A model generated the notes under the pieces. That model was not told the DNA's origin. It saw nothing but the letters and a program-made list of their open reading frames with translations, and ran no database searches. 64,000 nucleotides of DNA, from assembly GCF_900156055.1 (NCBI RefSeq), contig NZ_FTMQ01000003.1, positions 310,001-374,000 of the forward strand. The letters run 5' to 3'. The translations under genes and the position numbers were made by a program. This document shows, in pieces, positions 1 through 9,375 of the stretch. The number at the start of each line of letters is the position of its first letter. The first letter of the stretch is position 1. The stretch comes from Rhizobium sp. RU33A. GTDB taxonomy: Bacteria; Pseudomonadota; Alphaproteobacteria; Rhizobiales; Rhizobiaceae.

Positions 1-393
1 CTTGTCTGCAACCGCGGTCGGGACAGCGAGGGTGAACTTTGCACCTTCCAGGTTCTTCGCCAAGACTTCGATCGCCTGGGCGCCATTCAGATCGTCGATG
101 AAGGCCTGCTGAGCGGGCATCCAGTTGCCGAGAAACACGTCGATCTCGCCGTTTTTCATCGACTGATAGCCGATCGGCACGGAGAGCGTCTTCACGTCGG
201 GCTCATAGCCGAGCGCTTCAAGAACGACCGTCGCGACACCATTGGTCGCCGTGATGTCGGTCCAGCCCGGATCGGACAACCGGACGACCTTGCAGCTCTC
301 GGCGTCCGCAGCGGCCGCCGAGGTCGTGATCAACAGCATTGCCAGAGCGGCGAGCCCGCCAAGGCGTGTGCCGGACGTAAGTGTCTTGCGCAT
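1..393 (-). CDS. choX: Choline ABC transporter substrate-binding protein ChoX, N-terminal part (cut by window edge)
   Basis: This is the first 131 codons of a periplasmic solute-binding protein. The start ATG at 393 is preceded by a purine-rich GAGGGAA ribosome site. A signal peptide covers about residues 1-29 (MRKTLTS, a hydrophobic core, then AAAADAES). The mature start contains LSDPGWTDITATNGV and GNWMPAQQ, whose tryptophans match the aromatic box that cages the quaternary ammonium group in rhizobial ChoX and in related glycine-betaine binders. In the known family the protein feeds choline to a ChoV/ChoW permease-ATPase; those genes would lie beyond the left edge. A LysR regulator is divergent 100 bases away. 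The alternative is a glycine-betaine/proline-betaine binder of the same fold. Confidence 0.85.
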   Translation of the reverse strand, partial: MRKTLTSGTRLGGLAALAMLLITTSAAAADAESCKVVRLSDPGWTDITATNGVATVVLEALGYEPDVKTLSVPIGYQSMKNGEIDVFLGNWMPAQQAFIDDLNGAQAIEVLAKNLEGAKFTLAVPTAVADK

Positions 394-462
394 GATGGTT
401 CCCTCTTGTTGTGATATTGGTTACCCTTATTCAAGAGCCGCACCATTCAGCTGTGAAGCGGG

Positions 463-492
463 AGAATTTTGATGTTTCACATAGAAAATTCT
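463..492. promoter_or_regulatory. Inverted repeat overlapping the LysR gene translation start region
   Basis: AGAATTTT (463-470) is repeated inverted as AAAATTCT (485-492) around a 14-base spacer that itself contains TTTCACAT. The right arm ends one base before the LysR start codon at 494, where no clear Shine-Dalgarno is visible. AT-rich dyads between a LysR gene and a divergent target are the usual LysR binding arrangement, so autoregulation and control of choX are plausible. The function is inferred from position only. Confidence 0.4.
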
Positions 493-493
493 T

Positions 494-1396
494 ATGTCTG
501 AAGCGCTGATCGATCTCGCCTGGATGCGACTGCTGGTCGAGATCGACCGGAAAGGCTCCCTGTCGGGGGCAGCCGGAGCGCTCGGCCTGACGCAGCCGGC
601 CGTGAGCTATCAGATCCGCCTTCTGGAGCAGCGATTTGGTCAGCCCTTGCTGCATCGCCTGCACAGGGGCGTGAGGTACACCGATGAAGGACGGCGGCTG
701 CTCGCGATTGCGGAACGCACGGTGTCGGAGGTGGATGCCCTGCAACGCAGCGTGCGTGCAGCCCGCAGAAGACCCACCGTGCGACTTGCCACGGATTACG
801 CCTTCTCCAGCCTTTGGCTCATTCCGCGCATGCATGCCTTTCGCCAGCGCCATCCGGAAATCGATTTGCAAATCGTCGCAACCCAGCGCCTCGGGCACCA
901 TTGGCGCGAGGATGCTGATCTCGCCGTCGCCTTCGGGGCGGGCAGCGAGTTCGGGGCCGATGCCCGATTGCTGATGCCCGAACGGGTCGTGCCCGTCTGC
1001 ACGCCCACACTGGCGCGCAGCCTCACGGAAGGTCCCGGCCTGCCGATCCGGCAACGTCCCTTGATCCATCTCGAAGCCGAGCAAGTCTCTCCCTGGCTCG
1101 ATTGGCCTGCCTACCTGTCGCGTTTGCAACTGGGCGAAAGTCTGCAAGACAGTCCGGGCGATCTCCGCTTCAACACCTATGCCCTCGTGGTTCAAGCTGC
1201 CATGGCCGGGCAGGGTGTCGCGCTCGGCTGGCTGGGGATCGTGGATCATCTGCTCGACGCGAACCTGCTGGTTATGGCGGGTGACATGGTGTCTGTTGAA
1301 GGGCGTGGCTATTGGCTCGTGCCGGGCAGCGGCGGTGAAGCCGTCACATTGCTCGCCGCTTGGTTGGCCGACGAGGCAGCCGATTCAGTTGCCTGA
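494..1396 (+). CDS. LysR-family transcriptional regulator, probably of choline (choline-sulfate) uptake
   Basis: The 300-residue protein has the standard LysR size. The N-terminal winged helix-turn-helix (about residues 5-65) includes GSLSGAAGALGLTQPAVSYQI, with a typical recognition helix. The rest is a periplasmic-binding-like effector domain beginning near TVRLATDYAF (about 95). It is divergent from choX and matches the group of LysR proteins found next to choline or choline-sulfate genes in rhizobia, so choline or a derivative is the likely co-inducer; that assignment rests on context. The ATG at 494 gives a complete HTH but lacks a clear ribosome site and abuts an inverted repeat, which may mean translation is weak or regulated. 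Confidence 0.8.
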   Translation: MSEALIDLAWMRLLVEIDRKGSLSGAAGALGLTQPAVSYQIRLLEQRFGQPLLHRLHRGVRYTDEGRRLLAIAERTVSEVDALQRSVRAARRRPTVRLATDYAFSSLWLIPRMHAFRQRHPEIDLQIVATQRLGHHWREDADLAVAFGAGSEFGADARLLMPERVVPVCTPTLARSLTEGPGLPIRQRPLIHLEAEQVSPWLDWPAYLSRLQLGESLQDSPGDLRFNTYALVVQAAMAGQGVALGWLGIVDHLLDANLLVMAGDMVSVEGRGYWLVPGSGGEAVTLLAAWLADEAADSVA

Positions 1397-1584
1397 CGGA
1401 CCCCGAACCGACGGGCCAAAGAAGTCGCGTCATCGAGGTATGACTGACAGGATGTTCAGAGACTTGGCGCCCCGCAGTGGCGCTTGCCATACCGCTCGTG
1501 GCTCTGGCCGGCATGACCTATGTCGAAATCAACACGGCGTTCACTGCGTACCAGCACGCTCGCCGACGCCGTACAACCTGCTCC

Positions 1585-2412
1585 TCAGAGCAGATTGGCG
1601 ATCCGGCAAAATTCCTCGACGCTGAGCGTTTCCGCCCGGCGTTGAGGATCGATCTCGGCGCGGGCGAGCAATGCTTCGCCGCCGATCGGCTTGAGGCTTT
1701 GCCGGAGCATCTTGCGACGCTGGCCGAAAGCAGCCTGTGTCGCCTTTTCCAGCTTGTCCGGATCACAGGGCAGGGGCTTTTCGATCGGGACCAGATGGAC
1801 CACGGTCGAGGTCACCTTGGGCGGCGGCGTGAAGGCTTGCGGCGGGATGTCGAAGGCCATGTGCGCCTCCGTCCGCCAGCCACAGAGCACGCCGAGCCTG
1901 CCATAATGGTTGTCGTCCTCACGTGCTACGATCCGCTGCCCGACTTCCTTCTGGAACATCAGCGTCAGGGACTGCCAGAAGGGCGGCCATTGGCCTGGCA
2001 ACAGCCAGTTGACCAGCAACTGCGTGCCGACATTGTAGGGCAGGTTGGCGATGATCTTGACCGGCTCGCCAGGGGCCAGGCTCTCGAAATCGGTTTTCAG
2101 CGCATCACCTTCGATCACCTCGAGGCGACCGGGATAATGGTCGGCAATCTCCTGCAGAGCCGGCAGGCAACGCGGATCACGCTCGATGGCAATGACCTTC
2201 TTCGCGCCTAGAGCCAGGATTGCCCGCGTAAGGCCCCCCGGACCCGGCCCAACCTCGATCACCGTCACACCTTCGAGCGAACCGGCATTGCGGGCCACCT
2301 TCTGGGTCAGGTTCAGATCGAGCAGGAAGTTCTGCCCGAGCGCTTTCTTGGCATCCAGGCCATGGCGCGCGATCACGTCGCGCAGCGGCGGCAGTCCATC
2401 GAGCGCGGCCAT
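1585..2412 (-). CDS. rsmA: 16S rRNA (adenine1518/1519-N6)-dimethyltransferase RsmA (KsgA)
   Basis: RsmA dimethylates two adjacent adenines in the 3' terminal helix of 16S rRNA late in 30S assembly, using S-adenosylmethionine. The 275-residue protein carries the family start [10 protein letters not shown] (about 24-33), the SAM-binding loop [10 protein letters not shown] (51-60) and the catalytic NLPY motif (123-126). Length is normal. Its ATG overlaps the pdxA stop by one base (TGATG), so translation is probably coupled. It is the last gene of the lptF-lptG-lptD-surA-pdxA-rsmA series; the pdxA-rsmA pairing is widespread in proteobacteria. Confidence 0.96.
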   Translation of the reverse strand: MAALDGLPPLRDVIARHGLDAKKALGQNFLLDLNLTQKVARNAGSLEGVTVIEVGPGPGGLTRAILALGAKKVIAIERDPRCLPALQEIADHYPGRLEVIEGDALKTDFESLAPGEPVKIIANLPYNVGTQLLVNWLLPGQWPPFWQSLTLMFQKEVGQRIVAREDDNHYGRLGVLCGWRTEAHMAFDIPPQAFTPPPKVTSTVVHLVPIEKPLPCDPDKLEKATQAAFGQRRKMLRQSLKPIGGEALLARAEIDPQRRAETLSVEEFCRIANLL

Positions 2413-3434
2413 CAGAGAGATGCATCCCGGTCATGCGCCATTCGATCCGCCATCCGCAAGGCTGCAACGAGGCTGGTTTCCTTGGCAAAACCGCTGCCGG
2501 CGAGACCGAAAGCCGTCCCGTGGTCCGGCGAAGTGCGGATGAAGGGAAGCCCAAGCGTCACGTTGACGCTGTCGTCGAAGCCGAGTGCCTTGGCCGGGAT
2601 CAGTGCCTGATCGTGATACATGCAGATCGCCACGTCATAGCGGGTGCGCGCATCGTCGTGGAACATGGTGTCGGCAGGCAGGGGGCCGAAGGCATCGATG
2701 CCCTCGTCGCGCAGCTTTCGGATCGCCGGATGGATGATGTCGTCGTCCTCATGGCCGATCGCGCCATTCTCCCCCGCATGCGGGTTGAGACCGGCAACCG
2801 CAAGCCGCGGGGAGGTGATCCCGAACCGGTCAGTGAGATCCTTCGCGACGATCCGGCAGGTGTCAACGATCAGGTCTTCCGTCAGCGCGCCGGGAACATC
2901 TTTCAACGGGATGTGTATGGTCACGGGCACCGCCTTGAGCTTCGGACCTGCGAGCATCATGACCGGCATGACGGCGCTGCCCTTTGCCCGCGCCGCGAGA
3001 TCGGCGAGAAACTCGGTATGTCCTGGAAAACCGAAGCCGGCTTCGTACAGCACGGATTTCGCAATCGGATTGGTGACGACCGCGCGTACCGCAGCTGCGA
3101 GGCAAAGCGCAACTGATGTTTCGATGGCTGTGATCGTGCCACGGGCATTCGCCACATGCGGTTTGCCGGCCAAGACGTCGACGCCGGTTGAAATGGGGAG
3201 AACTGGAAGCGCCCGGACGAAGACGTCGCTCGCATGCGCCGCATCCGTCTCCTCGACGGCAACATCGAGTTCCAACTGGCGCGCCCGAACCTTCAGGACC
3301 TCGGGATCGCCGACATAGATAAACGGCGGAAGCGCCAGCTCATCACGTTTCAGCCACGCCTGAAGAGCGATATCCGGCCCGATGCCGGCCGGATCGCCCT
3401 GGCTGAGCGCCAGCGGAAGGACGCCATTGGTCAT
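2412..3434 (-). CDS. pdxA: 4-hydroxythreonine-4-phosphate dehydrogenase PdxA
   Basis: PdxA oxidises 4-phosphohydroxy-L-threonine with NAD to the precursor that PdxJ condenses into pyridoxine 5'-phosphate. The 340-residue protein has the family start [15 protein letters not shown] (about 7-21), the metal-binding regions FPGHTEF (about 134), [10 protein letters not shown] (about 215) and MYHDQALIP (about 270), and the C-terminal [13 protein letters not shown]. Length is normal. It sits 18 bases downstream of the SurA-like gene and overlaps rsmA by one base, which fits a single transcript. Confidence 0.96.
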   Translation of the reverse strand: MTNGVLPLALSQGDPAGIGPDIALQAWLKRDELALPPFIYVGDPEVLKVRARQLELDVAVEETDAAHASDVFVRALPVLPISTGVDVLAGKPHVANARGTITAIETSVALCLAAAVRAVVTNPIAKSVLYEAGFGFPGHTEFLADLAARAKGSAVMPVMMLAGPKLKAVPVTIHIPLKDVPGALTEDLIVDTCRIVAKDLTDRFGITSPRLAVAGLNPHAGENGAIGHEDDDIIHPAIRKLRDEGIDAFGPLPADTMFHDDARTRYDVAICMYHDQALIPAKALGFDDSVNVTLGLPFIRTSPDHGTAFGLAGSGFAKETSLVAALRMADRMAHDRDASL

Positions 3435-3452
3435 GGATCGGCCTTTCGCGGC

Positions 3453-4397
3453 TTATTGCACTACGATCTGGGCCTTCGAGCGCAGTTCTTCCAGATATTT
3501 GTCGGAGTCCGGGTTCTCGCCCTGCTGTTCCTTGCCGATATCCTCGGCGCGGAAGACGACCTCAGCCGCAACATCGTCAGAAACCTGACGCTGGTTGCAG
3601 ATTGCGAGATACTCGACGCCGCGATCGGTCACGCGGGTTGCCGTCGTGCCACCCTTTGCCTTCTCCACCAGCGGCTTCCACTCCGGCGGCATTTCAGGCT
3701 CGAGAACGCGGCCGAGATTGCGGATCGATACGTCGAGATAGTTCTTCGCGAAGTCCATGGCCTGGTCGCAGCCGGGGAAAGAGGCGCGCGACTTTTCGGC
3801 TTCCGCCTTGCGCTTGCCGACGATGCCCTTCTTAGAAGCGGGCACCACGAAGATCACCTGCTTGAGGAAGTACTCCGTCGTCACCGGCTTCTGTTTGTTT
3901 TCGAGAAGACGGGTCACGAGATCCTGGTTGGACAAACGGCCACGCGCCCCCGCCCCATAACGCGCGTTCACGAGGCGCGGCCAGCTCATGGAGACGGCGA
4001 TAAAGGACTTGAAGTGCGCGGCACCAACGCCGGCCTGATCGAGCACGGAATTGAGCTGCGACACCGACATCTTGTTCGAGGATGCAAAGCGTTCGAACGA
4101 GGCGTCAACTTCCGCCGTGCTGACGGACATGCCAACACGCGCGATCTCCTCGCGCTTCAGCGTCTCGTTCACGAGTTCGTCCCGGGCGATCTTCTGGAGA
4201 TTGCCGGTACGACGCTGCAGCCTGAGAAAGGCCACTCGGCGAGCGACGTCAGCACTCGTGATTGCGGTCTTGTTGACAACGGCCGCCACCGATGTTGCCG
4301 CCTGGGCCGGCGCGAAGATTGGCGTCGGGCTGACGCTCAAGGACAGCGCGATGACGCCGGCAAGCAGCAGACCGGTGCCTTTTTTTGCATGAGCCAT
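3453..4397 (-). CDS. SurA-type periplasmic chaperone / divergent peptidyl-prolyl isomerase
   Basis: The 314-residue protein has a signal peptide (about 1-33, ending near APAQAA), a SurA N-terminal helical domain (about 35-160) containing VAAVVNKTAITSADVARR, and a C-terminal segment (about 175-290) that resembles one degenerate parvulin domain, with a G-rich turn and KGGTTATRVTDRGVEYLAI. Enterobacterial SurA has two parvulin domains and about 430 residues, so this is the shorter alphaproteobacterial form. SurA escorts unfolded beta-barrels such as LptD to the BAM complex, and the gene lies directly downstream of lptD. Chaperone activity is inferred; isomerase activity is doubtful. Confidence 0.82.
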   Translation of the reverse strand: MAHAKKGTGLLLAGVIALSLSVSPTPIFAPAQAATSVAAVVNKTAITSADVARRVAFLRLQRRTGNLQKIARDELVNETLKREEIARVGMSVSTAEVDASFERFASSNKMSVSQLNSVLDQAGVGAAHFKSFIAVSMSWPRLVNARYGAGARGRLSNQDLVTRLLENKQKPVTTEYFLKQVIFVVPASKKGIVGKRKAEAEKSRASFPGCDQAMDFAKNYLDVSIRNLGRVLEPEMPPEWKPLVEKAKGGTTATRVTDRGVEYLAICNQRQVSDDVAAEVVFRAEDIGKEQQGENPDSDKYLEELRSKAQIVVQ

Positions 4398-4524
4398 CTG
4401 TTATCCTTTCTCCGAACTGCAGAAGCCTGCTCCGGACTTAGATCATGGAACGGATTTTAGAACCGCCGCACGGATTGCACAATCCATGCGGCGAAACAAT
4501 GACCTGCATCGCAGCGGTGTGGCC

Positions 4525-6861
4525 TCACTCGAACGAGGTGTCGCTGAGATTGATCTCTCCGAGGGTGCGGAACACCAGCTTTCCACCGATCGTCCAGTCG
4601 TTCGCGGTCTCCGCATTCGGATCATACTTGTCCGAATAGGCGATCGAGAAGATCGTGCATTCATCGGCATAAGAGATGCCAACGCTGCGGCGATTGAACT
4701 TGTCGGCATCGATATCGTAGTTCACCGAGCCAAACACCGACCAGTTTTCGGTGACCTTCACGGTCGTGGAGCTGGTGACGGTCTGGTTGTCGTTGTTGAA
4801 CGAGTAAGCCGGGCGCGCGTCGACCTGGGTGAAGGTCAGGCTCGTTTCGAACCTGTCCTGAGAGTAGGTCGCATTGATGTCGGTGCGGCGAACATCGAGT
4901 GATTTCTCATCCAGCCGCACGCCGGCGCTGAGCGAGAGCCCGATCGGCAGTTCGAAACCAGCCGATGCCACGTAGTCGGAAACATCCGTCTCAAGGCCGG
5001 AATCGGAGCCGACGGCCAGGAGGTCTTGCGTCGCATAGGAATTCAGGCCCGCCAGATGGTAGGACTGACCGATGACGGCGCGCACACCGATCCCGTTGTC
5101 GAAGCTGCCGGTGTAGCGCATTCCGACATTGGCGCGTGTTCCGCCTTCGACACGGTCAAACCCGGAGAACTTGTTGCGCGAGAAGAGGTTGCTGGCGTCA
5201 AACACCAGGCTCTGAGCGTCTTCGTTCGGCAACTGACCAGCATAGCCCTCGTTGTTGCGAGCATAGATCTGCGCGATCGGCTCGATGATATGCGAGCTGT
5301 TCGCAGTCGTGATCAGCCAGGGGTAGCGGGCTTCGATGCCGGCGGTCAGCATGTAGCGGGCAGGTGCGTCATTGCTGGTGTAGCCGCCGGTGTAGTTGCC
5401 AGGTGCGTCCATGGCCAGGCCATAGACATCGCCACGGGCAGCGAGAAGCGGCGTTATCTGCAATCCGCCCGGACCGTCGTAGGTGCGTTCCCATTCGAGC
5501 TCGCCCGTCAGGCGGTTCATGTTGCCCTTCAGCCCGCGATAGACATCGAATGTGCCGTCCCTGTTCGTGTCGGCGAACTCACTTGAGAAGCGCGACAGGG
5601 AGGTGAAGTTCAAGGTGCCTGACAACTGGCCACCGGCGACCAGTTCGGGTGCGTAATAGCTGTAGTCGATGACCGGCAGAACGGTCGCCTGCTTCTTTTC
5701 TGACGTGTTGTTCAGATCCGCGTCCTGAACGTCGAAATAGTAGCCGCGCATGTCGAAGAAATTGCGTTCGCCGATGCCGGTCAGGTAGACGACATTGGTG
5801 TTCGTCGACGCATTCAGGCCATCGATGCCATAGGTGCGCGCGAAGTTGTTGTCGCTCTGCAACATGACATCCCAGCCGAATGCCCAGCGCGGATTGATCT
5901 TGAACTCGCCCTTCGACGCGATGAGGCCACGCGTATCACGCGCGGCGTCGCTCGTACCGGCGGTGAAATCGTCCGTGTTCATCTGGCTGATGCCGGCGAT
6001 CCGGATGTTGGCCTGACCCTTCTCGAATCTCTGGCGGACCTCCGCTTCCAGCAGGACGCCCTGGGCGCTGAAGCCGGTCGCGGTGACCGTCGCGTCGCGG
6101 TCCGGAGCGATGGCGATGTAGTAGGGGACCGCGATACCGAAGCCGACATTTTCGCCGGAACGGAACTGCGGGAACAGGAAGCCCGACTTCCGTTTTACGG
6201 TATTATCCGGCACCTCGATGAATGGCAGCGTCACAAGCGACTTGCCGAACAGTTCGAAACGCGCCCTTTCGAGGCGCACGGTCTTCTTGGTGCCGTCCTG
6301 AACCACACGTTCGGCCTTCACCTGCCAAAGCGGCGGACGCGAGGGGTTTTCCGCGCAAGGAAGACATGCCGTGTATACACCCTTGTGCAGAATCATCTGC
6401 GTGCCACCGACGCGCTGGGCGCTTTCGGCAACAAGGCGGGTGTTGTCAGTGCTCTCTACGCGCAAAGCACGCAGGAAGCCGTCGGAGAAATTGTCGGTGA
6501 CATCGAGCGAATCCGCATAAATGCGGTTTCCGGTCGGCTCGACCAGTTCGATATTGCCCGCCGCTGTGACGCGGCCCGTTTTCTGGTCGTAAACGACCTG
6601 ACGGGCCACCATCTGGTAGCCGGCATAATTGATCTGTACCGCACCGTTCGCGACAACGCGCTCGGCATCACGGTCATAAACGAGTTCATTGGCTGCCAGA
6701 AGCAGCTTCGCGTCATCAGGGACGTTACCTGCCATCGACGCTGAGTCGGACAGGCTCTGCGCATGCACGAGAGGCGCTGTGGGTGCCATAGCGCACACAG
6801 CGACACTGGTCAGCAGGGCTACTGAGAGCCTCCTGATATTCCCGCGGTCTTTTACCGCCAC
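4525..6861 (-). CDS. lptD: LPS-assembly outer-membrane protein LptD
   Basis: LptD forms with LptE the outer-membrane translocon that inserts lipopolysaccharide in the outer leaflet. The 778-residue protein has a signal peptide (about 1-35), an OstA/jellyroll domain (about 50-180, with LAANELVYDRDAERVVANG) that receives LPS from the periplasmic bridge, then a large beta-barrel. Cysteines are seen in a CLPC pair near residue 165 and in DECTIF near the C-terminus, which could form the inter-domain disulfides known from E. coli LptD. The start is GTG at 6861, sharing its G with the TAG stop of lptG. No LptE gene is visible here. Confidence 0.95.
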   Translation of the reverse strand: MAVKDRGNIRRLSVALLTSVAVCAMAPTAPLVHAQSLSDSASMAGNVPDDAKLLLAANELVYDRDAERVVANGAVQINYAGYQMVARQVVYDQKTGRVTAAGNIELVEPTGNRIYADSLDVTDNFSDGFLRALRVESTDNTRLVAESAQRVGGTQMILHKGVYTACLPCAENPSRPPLWQVKAERVVQDGTKKTVRLERARFELFGKSLVTLPFIEVPDNTVKRKSGFLFPQFRSGENVGFGIAVPYYIAIAPDRDATVTATGFSAQGVLLEAEVRQRFEKGQANIRIAGISQMNTDDFTAGTSDAARDTRGLIASKGEFKINPRWAFGWDVMLQSDNNFARTYGIDGLNASTNTNVVYLTGIGERNFFDMRGYYFDVQDADLNNTSEKKQATVLPVIDYSYYAPELVAGGQLSGTLNFTSLSRFSSEFADTNRDGTFDVYRGLKGNMNRLTGELEWERTYDGPGGLQITPLLAARGDVYGLAMDAPGNYTGGYTSNDAPARYMLTAGIEARYPWLITTANSSHIIEPIAQIYARNNEGYAGQLPNEDAQSLVFDASNLFSRNKFSGFDRVEGGTRANVGMRYTGSFDNGIGVRAVIGQSYHLAGLNSYATQDLLAVGSDSGLETDVSDYVASAGFELPIGLSLSAGVRLDEKSLDVRRTDINATYSQDRFETSLTFTQVDARPAYSFNNDNQTVTSSTTVKVTENWSVFGSVNYDIDADKFNRRSVGISYADECTIFSIAYSDKYDPNAETANDWTIGGKLVFRTLGEINLSDTSFE

Positions 6862-7943
6862 TAACCATCCTCCTTGTGAAGCAGAATCGTTGCCCCCAGT
6901 GCCATGGCTACGACAACTGGGACCCAGGCCGCAACATATGGCGGCATGACGCCGCTGCTTCCGAATGCCCTGACGAGCACAGAGACAACATAAAGCACGA
7001 AGCCTGACAATATTCCACCGAGAATCACCGTTCTCGATTGGTTGATACGGCTGAATTTCAGCGAAACGGTTGCAGCAATCAGCGTCATTGCAATCATCAG
7101 GAACGGCAGTGAAAGCAGCGAATGAAACTGCGTTTCCAGCGCATGGGGTGCGATCCCAAAGGATCGAGCAACTTCAATTTTCTGAAAAAGATCATAAAAA
7201 GCAACGCTTTCCGGACGGGCTAGGCGCTGCTGTACGAATTCCTCGTTGAGATTGGTCGCAACGCGCGCGTCGGCGAGTCGCGTCTGGATTTCTCCCGGAC
7301 GCGTCTCGAGAACGTCGGTAAGCATCCAGTAACCATCTTTCAAAGTCGCTGTGCGCGCATCCTGACGCAGCACGATGCGTCCGTCCTGGTCGAAATGCAG
7401 CAGAACGGCATCGACAAGCAGGGTTCCATCTTCGAGAACGGAACGCGCGCCGAGCACGACGTCATTGTCGCCGCTCGACTGGCGCAGCCACGGAATCGGC
7501 GCCGGTTTCGCACTGCCCGCCGTTTCACGCCACTTCGTTTCGATTTCGGTGCCCTGGCGTTCACCCCAGGCGGCAAGGGGATTGATCACCAGCGTCGTCG
7601 CCAGACCGATCAGGGTTGCGCCGATCAGGAACGGCGCCATGAACTGCCAGACGGAAATGCCGGCCGCCCGCGCGACAACCAGTTCAGATTTGCGGTTGAG
7701 CGCAATCAGCGTCGCCATGCCGACGAAGAGGCCGATGAACGGCACAGTCTGTTGCAGGATCAGCGGCAGCCGCAAGGCTGTGAGATAGAGCACGCCGGTC
7801 ACGGAATAGCCCGGCAGATTATCGTAGCGCCCGGAGGTTTCCGTGAAATCGATGAGATAGGTGATCGAAATGACGCCGAGGAAGAACCATAGCGTCGTCA
7901 TCATGTAGCGTCGGAAGAAGTAAAGCCCGAGAGTCCAGATCAT
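6861..7943 (-). CDS. lptG: LPS export ABC transporter permease LptG
   Basis: LptG is one of the two inner-membrane permeases that, with LptF and the LptB ATPase, extract LPS and push it to the LptC-LptA bridge. The 360-residue protein has the YjgP/YjgQ layout: two to three N-terminal membrane helices (about 1-120, including LTALRLPLILQQTVPFIGL), a periplasmic beta-jellyroll (about 140-260), and three C-terminal helices (about 275-355). Its start lies inside the last codons of lptF (ATGA overlap) and its stop shares a base with lptD, so the three export proteins are translationally linked. Confidence 0.95.
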   Translation of the reverse strand: MIWTLGLYFFRRYMMTTLWFFLGVISITYLIDFTETSGRYDNLPGYSVTGVLYLTALRLPLILQQTVPFIGLFVGMATLIALNRKSELVVARAAGISVWQFMAPFLIGATLIGLATTLVINPLAAWGERQGTEIETKWRETAGSAKPAPIPWLRQSSGDNDVVLGARSVLEDGTLLVDAVLLHFDQDGRIVLRQDARTATLKDGYWMLTDVLETRPGEIQTRLADARVATNLNEEFVQQRLARPESVAFYDLFQKIEVARSFGIAPHALETQFHSLLSLPFLMIAMTLIAATVSLKFSRINQSRTVILGGILSGFVLYVVSVLVRAFGSSGVMPPYVAAWVPVVVAMALGATILLHKEDG

Positions 7944-9106
7944 GCTGCTCCCCCGGCGCTTGCGCCCAGCCGCTTCTGGGTGAGCGTGATCGCTTTGCTT
8001 ACGAGATTGGAGACCGAACGCGGCAATCGTGGGGTGCGATTCGTCGCCAGCATGAAGGCGGCGGCAGCGCCGCTGGCCAGGGGCACGAAATACTGCAGAG
8101 GCACGTAGGCCGCGGATGTCTCCACGAGCGAGGTGACGTAGTTCGAAGCCCAGAAGAGGGTCAGCGACATCAGCAGGGTCGACGCCATCGGATGCAGCCG
8201 GGCTTCGCGGTGGGACCGGGCATCACCGCACATCATCAGACTGATCACGGCAAAGACCAGCGGGAAAAAGGCCGCGCTGATGCGGCGGTGGAGCTCGGCC
8301 GTGAAGTCGTTGGGATAGCTGACATAGCGCTCGTCGAGCGGATCGGGATCCATCAGATAGAACAGATCACGATCCTTGGCGCCGAAGCGGGCCTGGCCGC
8401 GTTCCTCGGAGAGATCCGAAAGATCGAAGGCGTAGCGGTCGAAGCGGATGACGGTCACATCGCCGTTCGGCGCTTTGCGCTGTACTTCGCCATCCTGCAT
8501 CACGAGTGCCTTGCCGGTTTCTTCGACCGCGCCCTCGCGGGCATAATAGATGAGTTCGGAAGCGGGATCACGGGAATCAGCGACCAGCAGCCCCTTCATC
8601 TGGCGGCCTGCCTGTCGCTCGGAAATCTGCACGTAGAGGCCGGGCTCGATCTGACGAAAGGTCTTTTCCTCGATAACCGAAGAGAGCAGATCGGCATAGG
8701 CAGTGGCGATCATGCTCCGCACATTGACGCGCATCGCCGGCTCAACGAAGCCGAGCATGACCAGTGAAAAGATGCTGAGACCGCCCGCCAGCATCAGCAG
8801 CGGACGCTGGATCGTTCGTCTCGGTGCTCCAGCGGCATCGATGACCGCGAGTTCCGAATCGTTGTTCATCGTGGTCAGCGTATGGGTGATGCCGATGACA
8901 AGCGCAAAGGGCAGGACGGTCGCGATGATGGTCGGCAGGATCATCGTCGCCAGCAGCATGAAGGACCCGACCGACTGGCCACTGTCGGTGACGAGGTTGA
9001 TACGTCGCAACACCTGCGTCGTCCAGATGATCGCCAGCACCGGTAAAAGCGCTGTCGTGAACATCAGGACGACCCGCCGCAGGATGTATTGTTCGAGTAT
9101 CTTCAT
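7940..9106 (-). CDS. lptF: LPS export ABC transporter permease LptF
   Basis: The partner permease of LptG. I place the start at the ATG at 9106 (MKILEQYILRRVVLMF), which has AAGGGAA eight bases upstream and matches the conserved family start; the open frame runs on to 9406 but that extension has no family similarity and would overlap pepA. The 388-residue product has N-terminal helices, a periplasmic domain (about 140-260) and C-terminal helices, with LTTMNNDSELAVIDAAGA near residue 70, the family's cytoplasmic coupling segment. It is the first gene of the envelope operon; its promoter should lie in 9107-9375. Confidence 0.94.
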   Translation of the reverse strand: MKILEQYILRRVVLMFTTALLPVLAIIWTTQVLRRINLVTDSGQSVGSFMLLATMILPTIIATVLPFALVIGITHTLTTMNNDSELAVIDAAGAPRRTIQRPLLMLAGGLSIFSLVMLGFVEPAMRVNVRSMIATAYADLLSSVIEEKTFRQIEPGLYVQISERQAGRQMKGLLVADSRDPASELIYYAREGAVEETGKALVMQDGEVQRKAPNGDVTVIRFDRYAFDLSDLSEERGQARFGAKDRDLFYLMDPDPLDERYVSYPNDFTAELHRRISAAFFPLVFAVISLMMCGDARSHREARLHPMASTLLMSLTLFWASNYVTSLVETSAAYVPLQYFVPLASGAAAAFMLATNRTPRLPRSVSNLVSKAITLTQKRLGASAGGAA

Positions 9107-9375
9107 AGGGTTCCCTTGCAGGCGCGACACGCAGACGTCGCGCCGAGGATTGGCGTTCTCTACAATGCTTGCGGCATTTTGGCGACCGATGGATGGCAAT
9201 TTCCCCGGCTCAGTGATCCTGTTTTTTTCTCCACCGCGATAAATCGGACACGCTGACGCGACCTTGGCCGCAATCGGGGGATTGAAGGAGGAATGCCCGG
9301 TCAAACTCTTGCCATCGTTCGCGAAAAGACCATGATCTTCGAAAGACCTTCTTTTCACGTACTCAGGATGCCCCC

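Noticed and set aside
1585-1606. CTGCTC/GAGCAG dyad over the rsmA stop as terminator
   Set aside because: Stem of only six bases inside the coding end with no T-run.
1477-2211. Plus-strand frame over rsmA beginning with a hydrophobic stretch
   Set aside because: Only the first 30 or so residues precede rsmA and the rest is its shadow; no ribosome site or family was recognised, so at most a remnant in 1397-1584.
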